A stretch of 16,274 nt of DNA from Pseudobutyrivibrio sp. Its GTDB lineage: Bacteria; Bacillota; Clostridia; Lachnospirales; Lachnospiraceae. Of the stretch, positions 1-6,703 are shown one piece after another (position 1 is the first letter of the stretch; every line of letters begins with the position of its first letter). The DNA lies in contig JAFYYE010000217.1 in the NCBI GenBank assembly GCA_017557715.1, positions 1 to 16,274 on the forward strand, given 5' to 3'. The notes below the pieces were generated by a model. That model saw nothing but the letters and a program-made list of their open reading frames with translations. It was not told the origin of the DNA and searched no databases. The translations under genes were made by a program, and so were the position numbers.

Positions 1-31
1 ATAGAGAAAATAAAAATATTGGATGAGAAAA

Positions 32-832
32 ATGGCAGGCAAAAAAGTCACCATAAGAGATGAGGCCCGAGAAGCTGGTGTATCTGTTGCAACTGTTTCA
101 TATGTGGTAAATGGAAGGACGGATTTAAGAATAACTGATGAAACCAGAAAGAGAGTTTTACAGGTAATTAATCTACTTAACTACTCTCCTAATCAGGCTG
201 CAAAGGCTCTGGCTTCAAAGAGAAAAAATCAGGTAGGCTTTGCCATTTCTGATACAAAATCCTTCTTAAAAATTGCAGACCAAATGTATGTGATGAAAAA
301 AGTTGCTTCATTCATGGGTGATAAAAACTATGAGGTGTTCTTGATCCCGCCATCACGTTTTGAAAACTATGGTCAGGCAGATGCATTGATTTGCTACGAT
401 CTTGATAAAACAACCTTTGCCTCTTTAGGCGATTGTAACTTTGCACCACTTTTGGCTTTGGACTGCTACATTAATGACTCCCTGTTTTTTCAAATAAATT
501 CTAACCTTGACCGACTTAAGGCTGCAGCAGAAAAGAAATTCAATGACGAACCTTACCAATATGTAATGCTTGAAACAGATAATAAAGAAAAAAAGGATTT
601 CGCCAATAACACTTTTGACAATGTTATCTTTATTGGAAAACCATCTGATTTAAACAATATTACCTACAACAACATTCTCGTTTCTAATGATGTTTTGCTG
701 GATTTCATCCCCAAAAAATATAATGTCTGCTACGAGCCCGATATTACAACAGAAAAACTTGAGCTGCTTTATAAAGCTTACGAGCAGGCAGCTGAAAGAA
801 TTCCAATTGAAAATCATAACCTTAGTATTTAA
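32..832 (+). CDS. Short LacI-family transcriptional regulator
   Basis: The first ~60 residues form a LacI-type DNA-binding headpiece: a helix-turn-helix with the core GVSVATVSYVVNG followed by a hinge helix ending NQAAKALASKRK. The remaining ~205 residues look like a reduced, divergent periplasmic-binding-type effector domain. It lacks the long C-terminal half of ordinary LacI/PurR proteins (about 330-340 residues), so the ligand pocket may be incomplete or altered. An in-frame TAA at 11-13 shows that the gene starts inside the window. ATG at 23 is possible, but ATG at 32 is preferred because GGATGAG at 21-27 can serve as its ribosome binding site. Target and ligand cannot be told from the sequence. 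No terminator separates it from the Rrf2 gene, which has its own promoter. Confidence 0.8.
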   Translation: MAGKKVTIRDEAREAGVSVATVSYVVNGRTDLRITDETRKRVLQVINLLNYSPNQAAKALASKRKNQVGFAISDTKSFLKIADQMYVMKKVASFMGDKNYEVFLIPPSRFENYGQADALICYDLDKTTFASLGDCNFAPLLALDCYINDSLFFQINSNLDRLKAAAEKKFNDEPYQYVMLETDNKEKKDFANNTFDNVIFIGKPSDLNNITYNNILVSNDVLLDFIPKKYNVCYEPDITTEKLELLYKAYEQAAERIPIENHNLSI

Positions 833-842
833 AACCCAAGCC

Positions 843-871
843 TTGATTCGCCTATTTACCTAGGTTATAAT
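843..871 (+). promoter_or_regulatory. Sigma-A promoter of the Rrf2 gene with embedded repeat
   Basis: TTGATT (843-848) and a consensus TATAAT (866-871) are separated by exactly 17 bases, about 35 bases upstream of the Rrf2 ribosome binding site. The spacer holds CCTATTTACCTA (851-862), which on the minus strand reads TAGG-N4-TAGG, and the overlapping palindrome ACCTAGGT (858-865). An operator in the spacer would suit autorepression. Confidence 0.8.
851..862 (-). promoter_or_regulatory. Candidate Rrf2 operator, TAGG-N4-TAGG copy 1
   Basis: The minus-strand reading is TAGGTAAATAGG, two TAGG half-sites with an 8-base period, inside the promoter spacer of the Rrf2 gene. It matches the copy upstream of nifS at 11 of 12 positions. 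A third inverted half-site is formed by the CCTAGG overlap. Assignment to Rrf2 is inference from position. Confidence 0.45.
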
Positions 872-904
872 AGTATAAATAAAAAGCGACTAGGAGGTAC
901 GAAT

Positions 905-1306
905 ATGTTTAGTACAAAGGGAAGATACGCTTTACGCGTCATGATAGATTTATCTCAGCAGAATCCTGAGGAATTTATTCCTTTGAAGGATATTGCAGAG
1001 CGTCAGGATATTTCAAAGAAGTACTTAGAAATTATTGTAAAGGAATTGGTTCACGGAGGCTTTGTAAAAGGCGTTAGTGGAAAAGGTGGTGGCTACCAGC
1101 TCACCAGAAAGCCTGATGAATATTCCGTAGGTGAGATTATCGAGCTTATGGAAGGCAGCCTTTCTCCTGTAGCATGCCTTGCAGATGAAAATATGGAATG
1201 CCCAAGAGAAGCTGTTTGCAAAACACTTCCTATGTGGACAGAGTTCTATATGTTAGAGCGTGATTTCTTCTATGGTAAGAAACTTAGCGATTTAGTAAAT
1301 TTGTAA
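905..1306 (+). CDS. Rrf2-family (IscR-like) transcriptional regulator
   Basis: This 133-residue protein has the usual Rrf2 length. It starts with the family signature FSTKGRYALRVM, has a winged helix-turn-helix over residues 1-67 (DISKKYLEIIVKEL recognition region, wing GVSGKGGGYQL), then a dimerisation helix. Three cysteines, C91, C99 and C105 (C-X7-C-X5-C), sit where IscR and NsrR carry their Fe-S ligands (C92, C98 and C104 in E. coli IscR), so a cluster-sensing repressor is likely. CymR, the cysteine regulator of Bacillus, lacks this trio. The ribosome binding site AGGAGG (892-897) is 7 bases from ATG. The gene converges on the nifS-nifU operon, a common neighbourhood for Fe-S Rrf2 regulators. 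Targets are proposed from a repeat found at its own, the nifS and the SGNH-ABC promoters. Fe-S binding is inferred. Confidence 0.9.
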   Translation: MFSTKGRYALRVMIDLSQQNPEEFIPLKDIAERQDISKKYLEIIVKELVHGGFVKGVSGKGGGYQLTRKPDEYSVGEIIELMEGSLSPVACLADENMECPREAVCKTLPMWTEFYMLERDFFYGKKLSDLVNL

Positions 1307-1310
1307 AAAT

Positions 1311-1346
1311 AAACTCAGGGTTTTCGTATATACGAACCCTGAGTTT
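1311..1346. terminator. Bidirectional terminator between Rrf2 and LysR genes
   Basis: A perfect 12-base inverted repeat, AAACTCAGGGTT (1311-1322) and AACCCTGAGTTT (1335-1346), encloses a 12-base loop that is itself partly self-complementary. A T-run follows on the plus strand, and the A-rich left flank gives a T-rich tail on the minus strand. It can end both converging transcripts. Confidence 0.9.
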
Positions 1347-1351
1347 TTTAT

Positions 1352-2296
1352 TTAATCTTCCTCATAAATTACAGACTTATCAATCTGTTCTAAGGCCTTA
1401 TCCACTTCTTCCAAGAACTGCTGGCCCATTATAGACATAACAGTATTCTTCTTAGTGATATATCCGATATCCATGACACTGTTAGGATTTTCTTCATCGC
1501 CACGGAATGGCACAACGATGTAGCCGTCTCCGTTAAGATCTCCCCAGACAATTCCTGAGCATAAGGTATATCCGTTTAGCGCACGGACAAGATTAAGCAT
1601 TGTTGAACGATCTGTTACACGAAGCATCTTTGGATAGAAGTTCTCGCTAAGGATTTCCTCAGCCAGATACTCACTGTTATCTCCCTGCTCGAAGAACATG
1701 CAAGGATAATCTTCCAAATCCTCTATGCTGATGGATTCCATCTTAGCAAGTGGATGCTCATGCCATAAATATACAAAGGCTTTACACTTAATCAGGGAAT
1801 GAAACTCTAAGCTGTGTTCTGTAAAGAGACGATTAAGTCCCTTTCGATTGAGCTCGTTAATATAAAGAATACCAATCTCACTCTTAAGGGAGCTGACATC
1901 CTTGATGATGTCCATTGTAGTAGTCTCACGAAGAGCGAAATCGAATTCGTTCATATCGTACTGCTTTGCCATATCCACAAAGGCGCGAACTGCAAATGTG
2001 TAGTGCTGAGTGGAAACACCAAACTTTCTCTTGTAGGTGCCCTCTCCGCTATACTTCTGCATTACCATATCGTATTGACGATAAAAACCTCTGATGTCGT
2101 TGAGGAATTCCTCGCCCTCAGGTGTCACGATAACACCCTTATTTGTACGCATGAAAATAGTGATTCCTACCTCATTTTCAAGCTCCTGAATGGCGCTTGT
2201 AAGAGTTGGCTGAACAATATAAAGCTTTTCAGCTGCCTTGTTCATTGAGCCATATTCCTGAATTGTAAGTGCGTATAAAACCTGTTGTAATGTCAT
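1352..2296 (-). CDS. LysR-family transcriptional regulator
   Basis: This 314-residue protein has normal LysR length. Residues 1-60 carry the winged helix-turn-helix (SMNKAAEKLYIVQPTLTSAI, then ELENEVGITIFMRTNKGV). A linker helix and an effector domain (~90-300) of the periplasmic-binding fold follow. It is the last gene of the nifS operon: its ATG shares one base with the TAA of the rhodanese-TtcA gene (TAATG), so translation is probably coupled. GAGGAATA lies just before the start. By analogy with CysB/CysL-type proteins it may sense a sulfur metabolite, but nothing in the sequence fixes the ligand. A regulator at the end of a long sulfur operon would give feedback on operon or distant targets. 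Confidence 0.88.
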   Translation of the reverse strand: MTLQQVLYALTIQEYGSMNKAAEKLYIVQPTLTSAIQELENEVGITIFMRTNKGVIVTPEGEEFLNDIRGFYRQYDMVMQKYSGEGTYKRKFGVSTQHYTFAVRAFVDMAKQYDMNEFDFALRETTTMDIIKDVSSLKSEIGILYINELNRKGLNRLFTEHSLEFHSLIKCKAFVYLWHEHPLAKMESISIEDLEDYPCMFFEQGDNSEYLAEEILSENFYPKMLRVTDRSTMLNLVRALNGYTLCSGIVWGDLNGDGYIVVPFRGDEENPNSVMDIGYITKKNTVMSIMGQQFLEEVDKALEQIDKSVIYEED

Positions 2297-3480
2297 TATT
2301 CCTCTTCTCCCTTTGTCTCATCATACGTGTCTAAGAAATGATGTTTAACCCCATCCTGTTTGTAGGCAATAACTGTTGCCAAATTTACATTTTCAACACT
2401 GCGGAAAATATTTGATTCTACATAAGGATTAACCTTTTTAAGTTCCGCAATAAGATTTCTTGTTTCAAGTCTCTTTGATGCGCTGGTTCCATCTACTGAA
2501 CAGCTGTCGCATGTCTCCGTAAAATGACATGCACACTGAAGAAATCTCAATCCGTTATAACGCTGCCATGCAATAATATCGTCCTGTCTCACAAGGTAAA
2601 GCGGACGAATCAATTCCATTCCTTCAAAGTTTGTAGAATGAAGCTTTGGCATCATTGTCTGAATCTGAGCCCCATAAAGCATTCCCATAAGAATAGTCTC
2701 GATAACATCATCATAGTGATGACCAAGGGCAATCTTGTTGCAACCAAGCTCCTTGGCCTTTGAATAAAGATGTCCACGGCGCATTCGAGCACACAAGTAG
2801 CATGGGTTCTTATCAACTGTGTCTACAGCATTAAAGATATCTGACTCATAAATCACGATAGGAATACCCATAAGCTTTGCATTGCTTTCGATAAGCTTGC
2901 GGTTTACCTCGCTGTAGCCAGGATCCATTACCAAGAAAGTAAGCTCAAAATTCACCTTCTGATGGCGCTTAATTTCTTGGAAAAGCTTTGCCATAAGCAT
3001 GGAATCCTTACCACCGGAAATACATACACAAATATGGTCGCCTTCTTTTATAAGATCATACTGCTTACAGGCTCTGGCAAATGGAGAAAACAGTGTCTTA
3101 TGAAATTTCTTTCTAATACTTTTTTCTATCTCTGCCTGCTTTTCAGCCAGCTCATCATCACCTGACTTTTCCTGCTGCTCCATCAACGCTGAAAGATAAC
3201 TATTGTATCCCCCCGCTAGACTTATTGCATCAAAACCAAAATCACAAAGTGTTTCTGCATCCTCCAAAGAAACCTGCCCACGTGTGCAATATAAAATTAC
3301 TTTTTTAGATTTATCAAGATGAGCAACCACACCTTCGATATCTGTCTCAAATAATTCATGAGTGATACTAATGGAGTCCGGAATGACACCATATTTCAGG
3401 CTTCCCTCATTTCTTATGTCTACAAGGGTGTAGCTGTCTTTATCTAATTCTGTTAATTCTTTATATGTTATTTCCTTCAC
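2296..3480 (-). CDS. Rhodanese-TtcA fusion: PP-loop tRNA thiolase-like protein
   Basis: Two domains are visible in 394 residues. Residues 1-100 are a single rhodanese domain with active-site loop C65-T-R-G-Q-V-S71; the usual arginine of the loop is V70. Residues ~125-370 are a TtcA-type PP-loop domain: ATP motif SGGKDS (155-160), CYLC at 227-230 followed by ARMRRG, the GHHYDD motif (253-258), and a third cysteine region at C316/C318. In E. coli TtcA, which makes 2-thiocytidine in tRNA, the corresponding C122, C125 and C222 bind a 4Fe-4S cluster. An extra C324-X2-C327 follows. The rhodanese domain probably hands over persulfide sulfur made by NifS, as the C-terminal rhodanese of ThiI does, though here it is N-terminal. 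The start is GTG, with AAAGGA about 10 bases upstream. The true substrate could be another tRNA base or a small molecule. Confidence 0.85.
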   Translation of the reverse strand: MKEITYKELTELDKDSYTLVDIRNEGSLKYGVIPDSISITHELFETDIEGVVAHLDKSKKVILYCTRGQVSLEDAETLCDFGFDAISLAGGYNSYLSALMEQQEKSGDDELAEKQAEIEKSIRKKFHKTLFSPFARACKQYDLIKEGDHICVCISGGKDSMLMAKLFQEIKRHQKVNFELTFLVMDPGYSEVNRKLIESNAKLMGIPIVIYESDIFNAVDTVDKNPCYLCARMRRGHLYSKAKELGCNKIALGHHYDDVIETILMGMLYGAQIQTMMPKLHSTNFEGMELIRPLYLVRQDDIIAWQRYNGLRFLQCACHFTETCDSCSVDGTSASKRLETRNLIAELKKVNPYVESNIFRSVENVNLATVIAYKQDGVKHHFLDTYDETKGEEE

Positions 3481-3495
3481 TTATTAAATCCTTTA

Positions 3496-4806
3496 CTACT
3501 TCTCTTTTATGATTGAGATTGTAACAAATATAATCAAAACAAATGGATAAATCAACCATGGAATAAGCGAAAAGCTTGCTATCTTTGCAATATTCGCTGC
3601 CACTAAAAGCTGGGCACCATAAGGGATGATTCCCTGCATAATACATGAGCAGGTATCAAGAAGTGATGCTGTCTTCTTAGGCTCCACTCCATATTCTTCA
3701 CTGATGTGTTTTGCAATAGGTGCTGCAATAACAATAGCTACTGTATTATTGGCAGTTGCTAAATCCATAAACATTGTAAGGAATGCAATTCCAAGCATGC
3801 CCCCCTTTTTGTTGCCAGCCTTTCTTCTAATCAATGAAAGGATAGACTCAAATCCGCCATGTTCTCTGATAAGAGATGCAACTGATGCCACAAGAATAGT
3901 AACAATCATGGTCTCAAACATCCCTGCGATTCCTGTTCCCATTGAGGAAAGACCAGAAACGTAAGTAAGGGAACCAGTGCAAATTCCTACAACTATAAAC
4001 ATAAAGCATCCAAGCAATAAGACTTTAAATACGTTTACACTAAGCACTGATAAAACAAGCACAATAAAATATGGAAGAGCCTGCCAGAGATTGTAATCAA
4101 AATTCCCCATGGATGCTCCGCCATTTTTAAATGAATATGCCAAAAGAATTGCAAGTGTAACAATAGCTGATGGAAGTGCAAGCTTAAGGTTCGCCTCAAA
4201 CTTATCCTTCATCTCGATGCCCTGAGTCTTAGTAGCTGCAATGGTAGTATCTGATATGAATGAAAGATTATCTCCAAACATGGCACCGCCAACTACCACG
4301 CCTACACAGAAGGCCATGCTGATATGACCATTCTTCGCTACGGCGCATGCTATTGGCGCAAGCACAGAAATAGTGCCCACACTTGTACCCATTGCCATAG
4401 AAATAAGACATGCAATAATAAACAAGCCTGGCACTGCAAATCTACCTGGGATAACGCTAAGGAGTAGATTAGCTGTGGACGATGCACCTCCAGCCTCACC
4501 TGCTACTCCACTAAAAGCTCCTGCCAATATGAAAATAAAAAGCATTGTTACGATATTGTCGTCCCCAATGCCCTGAGCACAAATGTGAATCTTTTCTTCA
4601 AAGCTCTTGCCTCTGTTTTGTGCGAAAGCAAGAATAAGCGCAAAAGTAAAGGACAGAACTACCGAGACTACATAGAATCCCATCTGCCCTTCAATTGGTG
4701 AAATGTATTGGAAATAAACTCCATTTCCAAGATATAAAACCAAAAACAATGCTATAGGCAATAATGCCTTAGCATTTGGTTTTGGTTGCTGATTTGTGTT
4801 ACTCAT
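3496..4806 (-). CDS. NhaC-family (Na+/H+ antiporter superfamily) membrane transporter
   Basis: This 436-residue polytopic protein has about 11-12 hydrophobic segments. NhaC-family signatures are visible: MGTSVGTISVLAPIA, then GGAMFGDNLSFISDTT and AATKTQG, with a second half-repeat around FMDLATANNTVAIVIAAPIA. Family members include Na+/H+ antiporters and also amino-acid carriers (methionine, tyrosine and lysine types have been proposed from regulon studies). Its place between nifU and the rhodanese-TtcA gene suggests a sulfur amino acid or related solute, which is inference. ATG at 4806 is chosen because GAAGGG lies about 10 bases upstream; a TTG six codons earlier is possible. Spacing is 15 bases to the downstream gene and 65 to nifU. 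An inverted repeat surrounds its ribosome binding site. Confidence 0.85.
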   Translation of the reverse strand: MSNTNQQPKPNAKALLPIALFLVLYLGNGVYFQYISPIEGQMGFYVVSVVLSFTFALILAFAQNRGKSFEEKIHICAQGIGDDNIVTMLFIFILAGAFSGVAGEAGGASSTANLLLSVIPGRFAVPGLFIIACLISMAMGTSVGTISVLAPIACAVAKNGHISMAFCVGVVVGGAMFGDNLSFISDTTIAATKTQGIEMKDKFEANLKLALPSAIVTLAILLAYSFKNGGASMGNFDYNLWQALPYFIVLVLSVLSVNVFKVLLLGCFMFIVVGICTGSLTYVSGLSSMGTGIAGMFETMIVTILVASVASLIREHGGFESILSLIRRKAGNKKGGMLGIAFLTMFMDLATANNTVAIVIAAPIAKHISEEYGVEPKKTASLLDTCSCIMQGIIPYGAQLLVAANIAKIASFSLIPWLIYPFVLIIFVTISIIKEK

Positions 4807-4807
4807 C

Positions 4808-4844
4808 AAATAGTTTCCCTTCAATTTCTAATTAGAAACTATTT
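4808..4844 (-). repeat. Inverted repeat around the transporter ribosome binding site
   Basis: Perfect 10-base arms AAATAGTTTC (4808-4817) and GAAACTATTT (4835-4844) are separated by 17 bases. In the minus-strand mRNA the loop carries GAAGG of the ribosome binding site, and the distal arm fills the spacer between it and the ATG at 4806. Folding would hinder initiation. The stem is AT-rich, so stability is modest. Confidence 0.65.
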
Positions 4845-4871
4845 TAACTTATTTAAGCGGTTTTTGGCAAA

Positions 4872-5306
4872 TTAATGCATATGACAAGCTTCAACTTCTG
4901 GATCTGGGAAATCCTTTGGATCATACTCGATGCCATTGTTGTCATAATAATTCTTAACTGCGCTCTTGATTGCTTCCTCAGCAAGTACTGAACAGTGAAG
5001 CTTGTGGGCTGGAAGTCCATCAAGTGCCTCTGTAACAGCCTTGTTTGTAAGCTGAAGTGCCTCTGATACAGGCTTGCCCATGATAAGCTCTGTTGCCATT
5101 GATGAAGATGCGATTGCACTACCGCAACCGAATGTTTCAAACTTAACATCCTCAATAATCTGCTCATCATTTATCTTAAGATAGATTTTCATGATATCGC
5201 CACAGACTGGGTTACCAACCTCGCCAACACCTGAAGCATCTTCAATCACTCCTACGTTTCTTGGATTTCTGAAGTGATCCATTACCTTTTCACTATATAA
5301 TGCCAT
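4872..5306 (-). CDS. nifU: IscU/NifU-type Fe-S cluster scaffold
   Basis: This 144-residue single-domain scaffold receives sulfur from NifS and assembles an Fe-S cluster. The start YSEKVMDHFRNPRNVGVI is the family hallmark. The three cluster ligands are C35 (in NPVCGD, with the conserved D37), C61 (FGCGSAIASSSM) and C105 (HCSVLAEEAI). The C-terminal end CHMH carries an additional cysteine and two histidines, a tail often seen in clostridial versions. It lacks the C-terminal Nfu domain of full nitrogenase NifU, so a housekeeping Fe-S role is more likely than nitrogen fixation. The ribosome binding site GGAGG is 9 bases upstream of ATG. It lies 92 bases downstream of nifS, behind a strong hairpin. 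Confidence 0.95.
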   Translation of the reverse strand: MALYSEKVMDHFRNPRNVGVIEDASGVGEVGNPVCGDIMKIYLKINDEQIIEDVKFETFGCGSAIASSSMATELIMGKPVSEALQLTNKAVTEALDGLPAHKLHCSVLAEEAIKSAVKNYYDNNGIEYDPKDFPDPEVEACHMH

Positions 5307-5353
5307 TTTGTTATTCCTCCGGAATTTTTTCTAATTAATTTACAAAACAATGA

Positions 5354-5393
5354 AGAAGTGCCATGCAAATTTGCTGCGCAAATGGGCACTTCT
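5354..5393 (-). repeat. 40-base hairpin in the nifS-nifU gap
   Basis: Arms AGAAGTGCC (5354-5362) and GGCACTTCT (5385-5393) pair perfectly. Inside, ATTTGC (5369-5374) and GCAAAT (5378-5383) form a second stem with a TGC loop. The minus-strand tail (TCATTGTTTTG) is only mildly T-rich, so it could be a weak terminator, an mRNA-stability stem or a dispersed repeat unit. Confidence 0.75.
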
Positions 5394-5395
5394 GG

Positions 5396-5435
5396 GCATC
5401 AAGAAATCTTCCCTAAAGGGGCCCCTTCTTGATGC
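5396..5435 (-). repeat. 40-base hairpin overlapping the nifS stop codon
   Basis: Arms GCATCAAGAA (5396-5405) and TTCTTGATGC (5426-5435) are perfect 10-base complements. The loop includes the GC-rich palindrome AAGGGGCCCCTT. In nifS it encodes the final residues (HQEGAPLGKIS) and the TGA. It is separated by two bases from the equally long hairpin at 5354-5393. Confidence 0.75.
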
Positions 5436-6619
5436 AGTACGTGTGGACGCTTTCCACTTACTAAATCACCCCAGAATGGTGAAAATCCACGAAGGTACTC
5501 AACTACCTCTGTAACAGACTTGATGATGTAATCAACCTGCTCCTCTGTGGCATCCTCTCCAAGTGACACACGAAGTGAACCGTGAGCCACCTCATGTGGT
5601 CTTCCGATTGCAAGAAGCACATGGCTTGGGTCAAGTGAGCCTGATGTGCAGGCTGAACCAGATGAAACAGCTACGCCCTTGTCATCAAGTAATAATAGAA
5701 GTGATTCGCCCTCGATTCCTTCGAAGCAGAAGTTTACGTTTGACTTCACTCTCTGGTTTCTATCACCATTGAGCTCTGAATATGGAATCTTTGAAAGTCC
5801 TTCGATAAGTCTGTCCTGAAGCTTTGCAAACTTCTCATTGTTCTCATCCATGTGAGCAACTGCCTCTTCAAGTGCAACTGCCATACCAACAATTCCTGCA
5901 AGATTCTCTGTGCCGGCACGCTTTCCTCTCTCCTGCGCACCACCGTTGATTACATTTGTAAGAACGATTCCACCTCTGGCATAAAGAACACCTACTCCCT
6001 TAGGACCATGGAACTTGTGAGCTGAGATAGATAGCATATCAATATTCTGCTCTTTAACGTTAATGTGAAGATGGCTAACTGCCTGAACAGCATCTGTGTG
6101 GAAAAGAACGCCTCTTTCCTTGCAGATAGCACCGATTTCTGGAATTGGCTGAACTGTACCAATCTCGTTGTTAGCATACATAATAGTTACAAGAGCTGTA
6201 TCCTCGCGGATGGCGTCTGCTACCTGCTGTGCAGTAACAACACCATTTGAATGTACATCAAGAAGCTCGATTTCGAAGCCTTCCTTCTCAAGTGCCTGAA
6301 GTGTGTGAAGCACTGCATGATGCTCGAATTTAGTAGAGATGATGTGCTTTTTGCCCTTCTTCTCTCCGATTCTTGCAGCTGAGATAATAGCCTGATTATC
6401 TGCCTCGCTACCACCTGATGTAAAATAAATCTCACGTGGAGCTGCGCCAAGAACCTTAGCGATTCTCTCTCTTGCTTCTTCAAGCTCTTCCTTTGCCTTC
6501 TGTCCTACTGAATAGAGGCTGGATGGATTTCCGTAAACCTCTGTGAAATATGGAAGCATTGCCTCAACTACCTTTGGTGATACTGCTGTAGTTGCTGCAT
6601 TATCTGCGTAAACAAACAT
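5399..6619 (-). CDS. nifS: Cysteine desulfurase NifS/IscS
   Basis: This PLP enzyme converts cysteine to alanine and a protein persulfide. Its 406 residues begin YADNAATT. PLP contacts are visible: H101 (EHHAV), D176 and Q179 (HTDAVQA), and the Schiff-base lysine K202 in SAHKFHGPKG. The catalytic cysteine is C324 in SSGSACTSGSLDPSHVL, the long-loop IscS/NifS type that donates directly to scaffolds. After the usual end (LRGFSPFWGDLVSG) about 17 extra residues follow, the last 11 within a perfect hairpin, so the tail may be a late addition. The ribosome binding site GAAGG (6629-6633) lies 9 bases from ATG. First gene of the nifS-nifU-transporter-rhodanese/TtcA-LysR operon. Confidence 0.95.
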   Translation of the reverse strand: MFVYADNAATTAVSPKVVEAMLPYFTEVYGNPSSLYSVGQKAKEELEEARERIAKVLGAAPREIYFTSGGSEADNQAIISAARIGEKKGKKHIISTKFEHHAVLHTLQALEKEGFEIELLDVHSNGVVTAQQVADAIREDTALVTIMYANNEIGTVQPIPEIGAICKERGVLFHTDAVQAVSHLHINVKEQNIDMLSISAHKFHGPKGVGVLYARGGIVLTNVINGGAQERGKRAGTENLAGIVGMAVALEEAVAHMDENNEKFAKLQDRLIEGLSKIPYSELNGDRNQRVKSNVNFCFEGIEGESLLLLLDDKGVAVSSGSACTSGSLDPSHVLLAIGRPHEVAHGSLRVSLGEDATEEQVDYIIKSVTEVVEYLRGFSPFWGDLVSGKRPHVLHQEGAPLGKIS

Positions 6620-6644
6620 TTCCTTTTACCTTCTTTCTATATAT

Positions 6645-6656
6645 CCTACTTACCTA
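6645..6656 (-). promoter_or_regulatory. Candidate Rrf2 operator, TAGG-N4-TAGG copy 2 (nifS leader)
   Basis: The minus-strand reading is TAGGTAAGTAGG, located about +12 to +24 of the predicted nifS transcript and just upstream of its ribosome binding site. It differs from the copy in the Rrf2 promoter at one position. Binding here would block initiation or early elongation. Regulator identity is inferred. Confidence 0.45.
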
Positions 6657-6674
6657 CTGATTAAGTCTGTGATT

Positions 6675-6703
6675 AATATAAAAGGAATCACCTACCTCGT
6701 CAA
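6675..6703 (-). promoter_or_regulatory. Promoter of the nifS operon inside the upstream terminator
   Basis: On the minus strand TTGACG (plus 6698-6703) and TATATT (plus 6675-6680) are 17 bases apart. The -35 lies in the loop of the terminator hairpin at 6682-6716, and the -10 lies in its T-rich tail. One TAGG half-site sits three bases after the -35, the same position as in the SGNH-operon promoter. Confidence 0.65.

Noticed and set aside
4853..5170. A 105-residue minus-strand frame inside nifU
   Set aside because: Out-of-frame shadow of the scaffold gene, Ser/Leu/Gln-rich with no domain.
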